Positions 1-5,705 of a stretch of 8,972 nucleotides of DNA are shown piece by piece. Both the position numbers and the translations under genes were made by a program. The stretch covers positions 1 through 8,972 of the forward strand of contig JANRJB010000258.1 of the NCBI GenBank assembly GCA_033764265.1. The letters run 5' to 3'. The DNA is from VGEM01 sp033764265 (GTDB taxonomy: Bacteria > Pseudomonadota > Alphaproteobacteria > Rhodospirillales > Rhodospirillaceae). Position 1 is the stretch's first letter. Each line of letters begins with the position of its first letter. The notes below the pieces were generated by a model. The model did no database searches and was not told the origin of the DNA. It saw only the letters and a program-made list of their open reading frames with translations.

Positions 1-53
1 AGATCGAGCCGTTCGATCAGCACCACGTCGCGGATCGACAGATGTGTCAGCAT
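1..53 (-). CDS. recN: DNA repair protein RecN, N-terminal fragment cut by window edge
   Basis: Only the first 17 codons are present, reading M-L-T-H-L-S-I-R-D-V-V-L-I-E-R-L-D from the ATG at 53-51. This matches the usual RecN opening, in which the 'LSIRDxVLIxxLDL' strand begins the SMC-like ATPase head just before the Walker A region. RecN is a cytoplasmic SMC-family ATPase acting in double-strand break repair. The gene starts 42 nt after the bamD stop in the same direction, so it is probably transcribed with bamD. The bases before the ATG contain no strong Shine-Dalgarno sequence. The identification rests on a short peptide plus the known alphaproteobacterial order bamD-recN, so it is good but not certain. 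Confidence 0.8.
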   Translation of the reverse strand, partial: MLTHLSIRDVVLIERLD

Positions 54-95
54 GGTCGCTGATCTCGCGCGCCCGACGGGTTGAGACGGTCCCGG

Positions 96-914
96 CTACC
101 AGATCTGATACCAGGGCTTGTCGGTCGCCTGTTGCTGCAGCGACTTCGGCGTGCGTCCCTGCACCAGTTCGTAGGCGTCTTCGTACCACTCGCTGCCGGG
201 ATAGTTGAACCCCAGGACCGCCGCGGATTTCTGCGCTTCGTCGGCAATGCCTAACGTCACGTAAGCCTCGGTGATGCGATACAGCGCCTCGGGCACGTGC
301 GTGGTGTCGCCGTACATGTCGACCACCGTCTTGAAGCGGTTGATGGCGGCCAGGAACTGCTTGCGGCGCAGGTAGAAACGGCCCACTTGCATTTCCATGC
401 CGGCCAGATGGTCGCGCGTCAGGTCGATCTTGAGCGTCGAATCGCGAGCGTAGGTCGTTCCTGGAAAGCGGGTGACCACGTCCTGCAGCGCTTCGAGCGC
501 CTTGCGCGTCATGTCCTGGTCGCGCTGCACGTCGGTGATCTGCTCGTAGTAGCAGAGGGCTTTCAGATAGTAGGCGTAGGCGATATCGCGATTGCCGGGG
601 TGGATGGCGATAAAGCGGTCGAGGCCGGCGATGGCGTCTTCGTACTTGTTGTTCTGGTAGTGGGAATAGGCCGACATCAGCTTGGCCTTGGTCGCCCAAA
701 CCGAATAGGGGTGCTGCCGCTCGACCTCGTCGAAATAGGCGGCCGCGTCCTTGTAGCGGCCCTCGTCCAGGTAGGCGACTGCCTGGCTGTAGATTTCGTA
801 GACGGTCTGTTCCTTGTAGGCGATCTCATCGTCGCTGGAACATGCTGCCAGCGCCAGGACTGCCGCGCCGACGGTCGCGGCCCGCAGGATTGCAAGGGAA
901 CTCCACCGACTCAC
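96..914 (-). CDS. bamD: Outer-membrane assembly lipoprotein BamD
   Basis: The product has 272 residues. It opens with a lipoprotein signal peptide: a hydrophobic stretch at about residues 7-24 and a lipobox L-A-A-C with the lipidated Cys25, followed by Ser-Ser-Asp, so no Asp at +2 and outer-membrane sorting is expected. The rest is a helical TPR array typical of BamD (formerly ComL/YfiO). Recognisable family segments include 'RFIAIHPGNRDIAYAYYLKA', 'YEQITDVQRDQ', 'DHLAGMEMQVGRFY' and 'YPGSEWYEDAY'. BamD is the essential periplasm-facing partner of BamA in folding beta-barrel proteins into the outer membrane. The start is GTG (914-912), chosen because it gives a complete signal peptide and has an AAAGGA ribosome site at 923-928, 8 nt upstream. 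It has its own predicted promoter (978-1005) and is followed closely by recN. Confidence 0.96.
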   Translation of the reverse strand: MSRWSSLAILRAATVGAAVLALAACSSDDEIAYKEQTVYEIYSQAVAYLDEGRYKDAAAYFDEVERQHPYSVWATKAKLMSAYSHYQNNKYEDAIAGLDRFIAIHPGNRDIAYAYYLKALCYYEQITDVQRDQDMTRKALEALQDVVTRFPGTTYARDSTLKIDLTRDHLAGMEMQVGRFYLRRKQFLAAINRFKTVVDMYGDTTHVPEALYRITEAYVTLGIADEAQKSAAVLGFNYPGSEWYEDAYELVQGRTPKSLQQQATDKPWYQIW

Positions 915-922
915 GTCAGGCG

Positions 923-928
923 TCCTTT
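923..928 (-). promoter_or_regulatory. Shine-Dalgarno site of bamD
   Basis: AAAGGA on the minus strand, 8 nt before the GTG at 914. It supports the non-ATG start of bamD. Confidence 0.7.
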
Positions 929-977
929 CGGCAGGTATTTTGAATTCGCCGCGGCTCAGGCGACGCGGGTGACCGGC

Positions 978-1005
978 AGTATAACATCGCGGATTGCCCT
1001 GTCAC
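978..1005 (-). promoter_or_regulatory. Predicted sigma70-type promoter of bamD
   Basis: On the minus strand a -35 box GTGACA (1000-1005, five of six bases of TTGACA) and a -10 box TATACT (978-983, five of six of TATAAT) are separated by 16 bp. Initiation would fall near 971, giving a leader of roughly 57 nt before bamD. It lies immediately downstream of the hairpin pair at 1022-1190, with the -35 box 16 bp from the element edge, so bamD expression need not depend on reading through those hairpins. This is inferred from consensus match and position only. Confidence 0.6.
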
Positions 1006-1021
1006 GGGCCGGAACCCGGGT

Positions 1022-1097
1022 CTAGTGGTCCGATTCCAACATTCGCATCCCAGTTCAGAACGCAATCTTGCGAATGTTGGAATCAAAGGACCACTAG
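1022..1097. repeat. CTAG-bounded imperfect palindrome, element 1
   Basis: A 76-nt non-coding element. The outer arms ctagtggtcc (1022-1031) and ggaccactag (1088-1097) pair over 10 bp. The inner arms gattccaacattcgca (1032-1047) and tgcgaatgttggaatc (1069-1084) pair over 16 bp. The only asymmetry is an AAA bulge at 1085-1087, and the loop is 21 nt (1048-1068). It begins and ends with CTAG and has no reading frame of note. It is related to the next element, and the shape fits a miniature inverted-repeat transposon or a REP-like hairpin. It contains two symmetrical GANTC sites (1032-1036 and 1080-1084). Confidence 0.85.
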
Positions 1098-1110
1098 CAA
1101 ATACACGATT

Positions 1111-1190
1111 CTAGTGGAGCTTTGGATTTGACATTCGCATCTCGCTCTTGCTGCCGACAGGGTAGCAAAATGTCAAATCCGCTCCACTAG
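1111..1190. repeat. CTAG-bounded imperfect palindrome, element 2
   Basis: An 80-nt non-coding element 13 nt from element 1 and in the opposite orientation. The outer arms ctagtggagc (1111-1120) and gctccactag (1181-1190) pair over 10 bp. A TTT bulge (1121-1123) follows, then the inner arms ggatttgaca (1124-1133) and tgtcaaatcc (1171-1180) pair over 10 bp, extended by two T-A pairs (1134-1135 with 1169-1170). Reverse-complemented, it aligns with element 1: same CTAGTGG/CCACTAG ends, same 3-nt AAA bulge ten bp from the end, and a shared TGCGAATGT block. Arm differences are compensated on the opposite arm. It starts 26 nt after the lpxC stop. Confidence 0.85.
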
Positions 1191-1216
1191 GGGCGCGAAA
1201 ACCGGCGGTTTCCCGG

Positions 1217-2209
1217 TCAGGCGATGGCCGCAAGACCGATTGGCGCGCTCCAGCCGACCGATGCCGGTGCAGCCGGCATGTCGACGATATCCCAAGCCGT
1301 ACGGTCGGCCAGCACCTGGCGCATCAAGCGGGCGGTGTCGGCGTGGCTCGAACAGATGCCGGTGAAACGGCCGATGATCGGCCGGCCGCACAGATACATA
1401 TCGCCGATGGCGTCGAGCGCCTTATGCAGCACAAACTCGTTGTCGTGGCGCAGGCCGTCGGCGTTGAGGATTCGATCGCCGTCGACGACGATGGCATTGT
1501 CCATGCTGCCGCCACGGGCCAGGCCCGCCTCGCGCAAGGCCGTGACGTCCGACAACAGGCCGAAGGTGCGCGAACGCGCCACATCCAGCTTAAAGGTGTC
1601 GCCGTCGAGCGTGACCGAGCAGGTCTGGCGGCCGATCGCCGCCGCCTTGAAGTCGATTTCGAAATCCACCGTCAGGCCGGCCGCAGCCGGGGCCAGCGTG
1701 ACGCGCTTGGCGCCGTTGGCAACGCTGGTCGGCTTCAGAATTCGCAACGCTTTACGCGGGGCGTCCTGCTCAACCAGGCCCGCGCACTCCATCAGGAACA
1801 CGAACGGATAGGCGCTGCCGTCCATGGCGGGCACTTCCGGCCCGTTGATTTCCACCAGGGCGTTGTCCACGCCGATGCCGTAGAATGCCGACATCAAGTG
1901 CTCGACGGTCGCGACGCTGACCCCGCTCGAGTCCGCGATCACCGTGCACATCCGCGAGTCCACCACCGAACTCCAGCGGGCTGGAATTTCCGCCCCGCCG
2001 CCGACCAGGTCGACGCGTTTGAAGACGATGCCGGTATTGGCCGGCGCCGGATGGAGTTTCAGACCGACCCGCGCGCCGGTGTGCAAACCCACCCCCATGC
2101 AGCCGATGGAGGATTTTAGGGTTCTTTGCCGGAGGGTAAGGGCGAGGGTTTCAGTCGAAGACGCAAAAAGGGACGCAACTGTCCCGGGGTTGCTCACGTC
2201 GAACGTCAT
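1217..2209 (-). CDS. lpxC: UDP-3-O-acyl-N-acetylglucosamine deacetylase LpxC
   Basis: LpxC is the zinc-dependent cytoplasmic deacetylase that commits UDP-acyl-GlcNAc to lipid A synthesis. The 330-residue product (from the ATG at 2209) has the two-domain LpxC fold. The opening motif is QRTLKSSIGCMGVGLHTG. The T-V-E-H motif carries the general base Glu103 and zinc ligand His104. H-K-A-L-D-A-I-G-D carries the zinc ligands His262 and Asp266. His289 in the C-terminal S-S-H-A-D segment matches the catalytic histidine. A GTG lies directly upstream (2212), so the start could be 3 nt earlier. Either way there are about 24 residues before the point where E. coli LpxC begins, and no ATG lies between them and the conserved core. 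The gene stands alone between the ftsZ terminator and the hairpin pair, so it is probably transcribed separately from the dcw genes. Confidence 0.96.
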   Translation of the reverse strand: MTFDVSNPGTVASLFASSTETLALTLRQRTLKSSIGCMGVGLHTGARVGLKLHPAPANTGIVFKRVDLVGGGAEIPARWSSVVDSRMCTVIADSSGVSVATVEHLMSAFYGIGVDNALVEINGPEVPAMDGSAYPFVFLMECAGLVEQDAPRKALRILKPTSVANGAKRVTLAPAAAGLTVDFEIDFKAAAIGRQTCSVTLDGDTFKLDVARSRTFGLLSDVTALREAGLARGGSMDNAIVVDGDRILNADGLRHDNEFVLHKALDAIGDMYLCGRPIIGRFTGICSSHADTARLMRQVLADRTAWDIVDMPAAPASVGWSAPIGLAAIA

Positions 2210-2435
2210 CACACCAATCTTTCACACACCACGATCTTCCGGGCGTGCGTCCACGCCAGGTTGAACCGCTTTTGTAGGGCAGCAACCCCCCAAGACCGTG
2301 GAAATCATATTGTTGCAAATCGGGGTCTTTTGACAAGCGGAAAAAACTTCCAAACGCCATTACTACCTTTAAATTCAACCAACAAATACAACCTATTGGG
2401 GCCTTGGATAGCGCCTTTTTCAGTCGCAGGGCAGA
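2210..2435 (-). promoter_or_regulatory. Leader region of lpxC, presumed promoter
   Basis: This is the non-coding space between the ftsZ terminator and the lpxC start. It is clearly richer in A and T than the flanking genes, especially 2300-2400, as expected of a promoter region. I could not find a convincing sigma70 pair. The best fragments on the minus strand are TTGTCA and TATGAT, separated by 21 bp, which is too far. No riboswitch or RNA gene is recognisable, and the one reading frame through it is judged spurious. Confidence 0.4.
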
Positions 2436-2466
2436 ACGAAAAGGGGTCCCGCTTGGGACCCCTTTC
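2436..2466 (-). terminator. Intrinsic terminator downstream of ftsZ
   Basis: On the minus strand, 23 nt after the ftsZ stop, an 11-bp perfect stem (2440-2450 pairing with 2455-2465, arms aaaggggtccc and gggaccccttt) closes a 4-nt loop. The 3' arm runs into TTTTCGTTCT. The G+C-rich core followed by a U-rich tail is a standard Rho-independent terminator in the direction of ftsZ. It should end dcw transcription before lpxC. Confidence 0.85.
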
Positions 2467-2488
2467 CGCCAGCAGATCAGCTACCGCC

Positions 2489-4276
2489 TCAATTGGCCTG
2501 GCGGCGCAGGAAGGCCGGAATGTCGAGTTCGTCCTCCGACTGCGACATCACCGGTCTGTCCGCCGGACCAACCGAGATGTTGAGTGCGGATGCAGCCGGC
2601 TTGGCCTCGGCCACCGGTTGCGGAGCAGGCGTGGCGGCCGGCGGCGACTTTACCGCTTGCTCCTGCGGCTCTGATCGCAGTCTGGCGGTCAGACTGCGGT
2701 ACTTGTGGAACAGGCTGACGCGTTGACCGGCCGATTCCGGCTTGGTGTCGGCTTTTGGCGCGACGACGGCTGCTGCTGGAGCTGTAGGCCTAGCTTCGGG
2801 CCTGGCCGGCGACCCCAGCGGCAACATGGCCGGACGCGCGGCCAACGGACGGTCCGCCAGACGCGGCTGACCGACCGGTAGCGCCGACTTCATCGCCTCA
2901 GCCACGGCGGCGGCTTGAGCGGCTTGCGGCTTTGGCGCGGGCGTCTCGATCATCGGTGCCGGAGCAGGCTCGGCCGCTTCCGCGATCTCGGGCGCGGGTT
3001 CAGCAATCGGCTCGGGTGCGGCCATCTCGTCGCGGATGGCCGCGGCCATCTGCGCGAGTTGTACGTCCTCCGCCGCCAGCTGCGACGACGCGGCTGCTGG
3101 CGCCAAGGTGGCGCCGAAGCCCAGCTGTGGTTGAGCCGCCGTCGCGGGTTGCATTGGCGCCGCAACCGGCTGCACGGTCGCGGCCGCAACCGCCGCAGGT
3201 GCGCGCGCGGCCACGGGCATCACTGGCTTGACCTCGGGCAGCAGCTTGCCGACCGCGCGGACGTCCTTGCGGACGTTCATCGGCCGCGGCTGAATTCCGG
3301 CTTCTGACTCGATGCCGGTCGCCACCACCGATACCCGGATGCGGCCTTCCAGGCTCTCATCGAAAGCCGACCCGAAAATGATGTGGGCGTCGGTTTCGAC
3401 TTCGTCCCGGATACGATTCGCCGCCTCGTCAACCTCGAACAGCGTGATGTCGTTGCCGCCGGTGATGTTGATCAGCACACCCTTGGCGCCACGCATCGAG
3501 GTTTCCTCGAGCAGCGGGTTGGCGATGGCCGCCTCGGCGGCGTCGAGCGCACGACGGTCGCCCGAAGCCTCGCCCGAGCCCATCATCGCCCGACCCATTT
3601 CCTTCATCACCGTGCGTACGTCGGCGAAATCGAGGTTGATCAGCCCCGGCATCATCATCAGATCGGTGACGCTGCGCACGCCGCCGTAGAGCACGTCATC
3701 GGCCATCTTGAAGGCATCGGCGAAGGTGGTCTTCTCGTTGGCCACCCGAAACAGGTTCTGGTTGGGAATCACGATCAACGTATCCACGAACCCGGCCAGC
3801 TCCTCGATGCCGGACTCGGCGAGCCGCATGCGATGGGCGCCCTCGAAGTGGAACGGCTTGGTGACCACGCCGACGACGAGGATGCCGCATTCGCGCGCGA
3901 CGCGGGCGATCACCGGCGCCGCGCCGGTGCCGGTGCCGCCGCCCATGCCGGCGGTGATGAAGGCCATGTGGCTGCCTTCAAGTTCGCGCACGATCAGCTC
4001 GATCGCCTCTTCGGCGGCGTGGCGGCCGATATCGGGCCGCGCCCCGGCGCCCAGGCCCTGGGTGGTGTCCCGGCCCAGTTGGATGCGCCGGTCGGTGCGC
4101 GATGTGGCCAACGCCTGGGCATCGGTGTTGGCGACGACGAAGTCGACGCCGTCAAGCGCGGCCTGGATCATGTTGTTGACGGCGTTGCCGCCGGCGCCGC
4201 CGACGCCGACGACGGTGATGCGCGGCTTCAGCTGCGCCTCGATGTTGGTCTTGGGTACGGTAATGTTGATGGTCAT
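2489..4276 (-). CDS. ftsZ: Cell division GTPase FtsZ with long linker
   Basis: FtsZ is the cytoplasmic tubulin homologue that polymerises with GTP into the Z-ring. The 595-residue product has a short N-terminal tail, the GTP-binding core with V-G-G-A-G-G-N at 25-31, the tubulin signature GGGTGTG at 112-118, and the T7 catalytic loop N-L-D-F-A-D at 214-219. The core ends near residue 324. A linker of about 255 residues rich in Ala, Pro and Glu follows, with a basic patch RVSLFHKYRSLTARLR at 519-534. The conserved C-terminal peptide D-E-L-D-I-P-A-F-L at 582-590 binds FtsA and other partners. The start is ATG, with GGAGG at 4282-4286 placed 5 nt upstream. The length is well above the roughly 380 residues of E. 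coli FtsZ, as is usual for long-linker alphaproteobacterial versions. A terminator follows it. Confidence 0.98.
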   Translation of the reverse strand: MTINITVPKTNIEAQLKPRITVVGVGGAGGNAVNNMIQAALDGVDFVVANTDAQALATSRTDRRIQLGRDTTQGLGAGARPDIGRHAAEEAIELIVRELEGSHMAFITAGMGGGTGTGAAPVIARVARECGILVVGVVTKPFHFEGAHRMRLAESGIEELAGFVDTLIVIPNQNLFRVANEKTTFADAFKMADDVLYGGVRSVTDLMMMPGLINLDFADVRTVMKEMGRAMMGSGEASGDRRALDAAEAAIANPLLEETSMRGAKGVLINITGGNDITLFEVDEAANRIRDEVETDAHIIFGSAFDESLEGRIRVSVVATGIESEAGIQPRPMNVRKDVRAVGKLLPEVKPVMPVAARAPAAVAAATVQPVAAPMQPATAAQPQLGFGATLAPAAASSQLAAEDVQLAQMAAAIRDEMAAPEPIAEPAPEIAEAAEPAPAPMIETPAPKPQAAQAAAVAEAMKSALPVGQPRLADRPLAARPAMLPLGSPARPEARPTAPAAAVVAPKADTKPESAGQRVSLFHKYRSLTARLRSEPQEQAVKSPPAATPAPQPVAEAKPAASALNISVGPADRPVMSQSEDELDIPAFLRRQAN

Positions 4277-4281
4277 GGCAG

Positions 4282-4286
4282 CCTCC
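4282..4286 (-). promoter_or_regulatory. Strong Shine-Dalgarno site of ftsZ
   Basis: GGAGG on the minus strand, 5 nt before the ATG. It is the strongest ribosome site in the window, in keeping with the high FtsZ demand relative to FtsA and FtsQ. Confidence 0.75.
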
Positions 4287-4351
4287 AGTTTGGATCGCGT
4301 TGCAACGGGTGTGGTGTTCGTTCCACGGGCAACTTGTTTTTGGTTCCGCCG

Positions 4352-4369
4352 CGGCGGTCGCGACCGCCG
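4352..4369. promoter_or_regulatory. 18-bp perfect palindrome in ftsA-ftsZ spacer
   Basis: CGGCGGTCGCGACCGCCG is perfectly self-complementary and lies 33 nt after the ftsA stop in the 126-nt spacer. As RNA it would form a 7-bp stem with a CGCG tetraloop. No T-run follows it in the ftsZ direction, so it is not a normal intrinsic terminator there. The 7-mer TGCCGGT occurs twice beside it (4370-4376 and 4384-4390). It could be an mRNA processing or stabilising hairpin or a protein-binding operator, and the sequence does not decide which. Confidence 0.5.
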
Positions 4370-4402
4370 TGCCGGTTTTGTGTTGCCGGTCCTTCCCTCA
4401 CG

Positions 4403-5689
4403 TCAGAAATTCTCCTTGAGCCATTGGCCGAGCCGGCCGAGCCGGCCCTTCTCGGTGGCGCCGTGCGGTCCGGCGACCGGCCGCACGACGTGTTCTTTCA
4501 GTCCAAAGCGCAGCAGGCCGGCGGCGGCCGCGAAGGCCGGCCCCGACACGGATTCGGGCAGTCCGCGGATCGGCCGGGGCCGCGCCAGACGCACCTGCTT
4601 GTCGAGCACCAGTTCGGCCAGGTCGCGCGCGCCTTCGAGCTGGCTGGCGCCGCCGGTCAGCACGACGCGCCGGCCGGCCTGCTTGGCGAAACCGCCGGCT
4701 TCCAGGCAGCCGCGCACATGCTCGAAGGTTTCCTCGATGCGCGGCTGAATGATCTGTACCAGCATCGATTTCGGCACCTCGCTGGCGCCGACTTCGTCGT
4801 CCTCGCCCACCAGCGGAACTTTCAGAAGTTCGCGCGCGTCAGCCGGTGTCTGCACGACACTGCCGTAAACAGTTTTCAAACGCTCGGCCTTGGCGATCGG
4901 CGTCGACAGACCTTTGGCGATATCCGCGGTGACGTGGTTGCCCCCAATTGGGATGGAATCGACGAACATCAGCTGCCCGTCCATGAACACGGCGATTGAC
5001 GTGGTGCCGCCGCCCATGTCGATGACGGTCACGCCCAGCTCCTTCTCGTCATCCACCAGGCACGCCAACCCAGCGGCGTACGGCGAAACCACGCGCGCGG
5101 CCGGGTCCAGGTCGCAACGCTCGATCACGGTGGCGAGGTTGCGCACCGGTCCGATGCCGGCGGTGACCAGCTGGATGGCCACGCTGAGCTTCTGTCCGTA
5201 CATGCCGCGCGGGTCGACGATGCCGTGGCCGCCATCGATGCTGTAGCCAGTAGGAATGCAATGGATGACCTCGCGGTCGGGGCTGTCGACCTCGACCGCG
5301 CTGATGTCGAGTATCCGGCGCACATCGGCCTCGCGAATCTGGTGGCCGGCCACGGCCAGCTGCGCCTCGACCTTGCGTGAGCGCGGCGCGCCGCACGAGA
5401 CGTTGACGAACACCTTCTCGATGCGCGTGTTGGCCATTTGCTCGGCGGCCCCGACCGCCTCGCGTACCGACGATTCGGCTTCGTCGAGATTGGCGATCTG
5501 GCCGTTGCGCAAACCCCGCGCCCGATGGTGGCCGACACCCACCACCTGAAGCTCACCGTCTTCGCCCAGTTGAGCGATCAGGCAGGCGACCTTGGTGGTG
5601 CCGATATCGAGCGCGGCCAGGACGCTGGCGCGCGAGGCTCCGCGCCCGGCGGGTTTGCTGTCTTTCTTGGGTTGTTCGGCTGTTGCCAT
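4403..5689 (-). CDS. ftsA: Cell division protein FtsA, actin-like FtsZ membrane anchor
   Basis: FtsA is an actin-fold (ASKHA) ATPase that ties FtsZ filaments to the inner membrane and recruits later divisome proteins. The 428-residue product shows the phosphate-1 motif A-L-D-I-G-T-T-K at 26-33, the SHS2 (1C) region at about 100-180, the phosphate-2 motif I-D-M-G-G-G-T-T at 223-230, and the adenosine motif V-L-T-G-G-A-S-Q at 343-350. It ends in an amphipathic membrane-targeting helix, G-R-L-G-R-L-G-Q-W-L-K-E-N-F. The length is normal for FtsA. The frame stays open to 5770, but the ATG at 5689 is chosen because it has AAGGA seven nt upstream and lies 16 nt after the ftsQ stop. The longer version would add an Arg-rich tail translated from the ftsQ 3' end. 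Confidence 0.97.
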   Translation of the reverse strand: MATAEQPKKDSKPAGRGASRASVLAALDIGTTKVACLIAQLGEDGELQVVGVGHHRARGLRNGQIANLDEAESSVREAVGAAEQMANTRIEKVFVNVSCGAPRSRKVEAQLAVAGHQIREADVRRILDISAVEVDSPDREVIHCIPTGYSIDGGHGIVDPRGMYGQKLSVAIQLVTAGIGPVRNLATVIERCDLDPAARVVSPYAAGLACLVDDEKELGVTVIDMGGGTTSIAVFMDGQLMFVDSIPIGGNHVTADIAKGLSTPIAKAERLKTVYGSVVQTPADARELLKVPLVGEDDEVGASEVPKSMLVQIIQPRIEETFEHVRGCLEAGGFAKQAGRRVVLTGGASQLEGARDLAELVLDKQVRLARPRPIRGLPESVSGPAFAAAAGLLRFGLKEHVVRPVAGPHGATEKGRLGRLGQWLKENF

Positions 5690-5705
5690 GGCGGTGTCCT
5701 TGCGG

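Noticed and set aside
297..1025. Plus-strand 242-codon frame opposite bamD
   Set aside because: It is antisense to a clear lipoprotein gene, crosses its promoter and shows no domain. It is a shadow frame.
1199..1211. Small hairpin just after the lpxC stop
   Set aside because: Only a 5-bp stem (AAACC/GGTTT) with weak pairing and no proper U-tract, so it is not supported as a terminator.
2360..2375. Possible CtrA-like site TTAA-N7-AATG upstream of lpxC
   Set aside because: Only one half-site matches TTAA. In an AT-rich stretch this is expected by chance.
2151..2378. 75-codon minus-strand frame upstream of and overlapping the lpxC start
   Set aside because: No family resemblance. It overlaps lpxC out of frame and lies in the region expected to hold the lpxC promoter.
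3383..4999. Plus-strand open frame of 538 codons antisense to ftsZ and ftsA
   Set aside because: It runs opposite to two certain genes, spans their spacer, has low-complexity His/Gly/Asp-rich composition and no recognisable domain. Long antisense frames like this are expected in GC-rich coding DNA.
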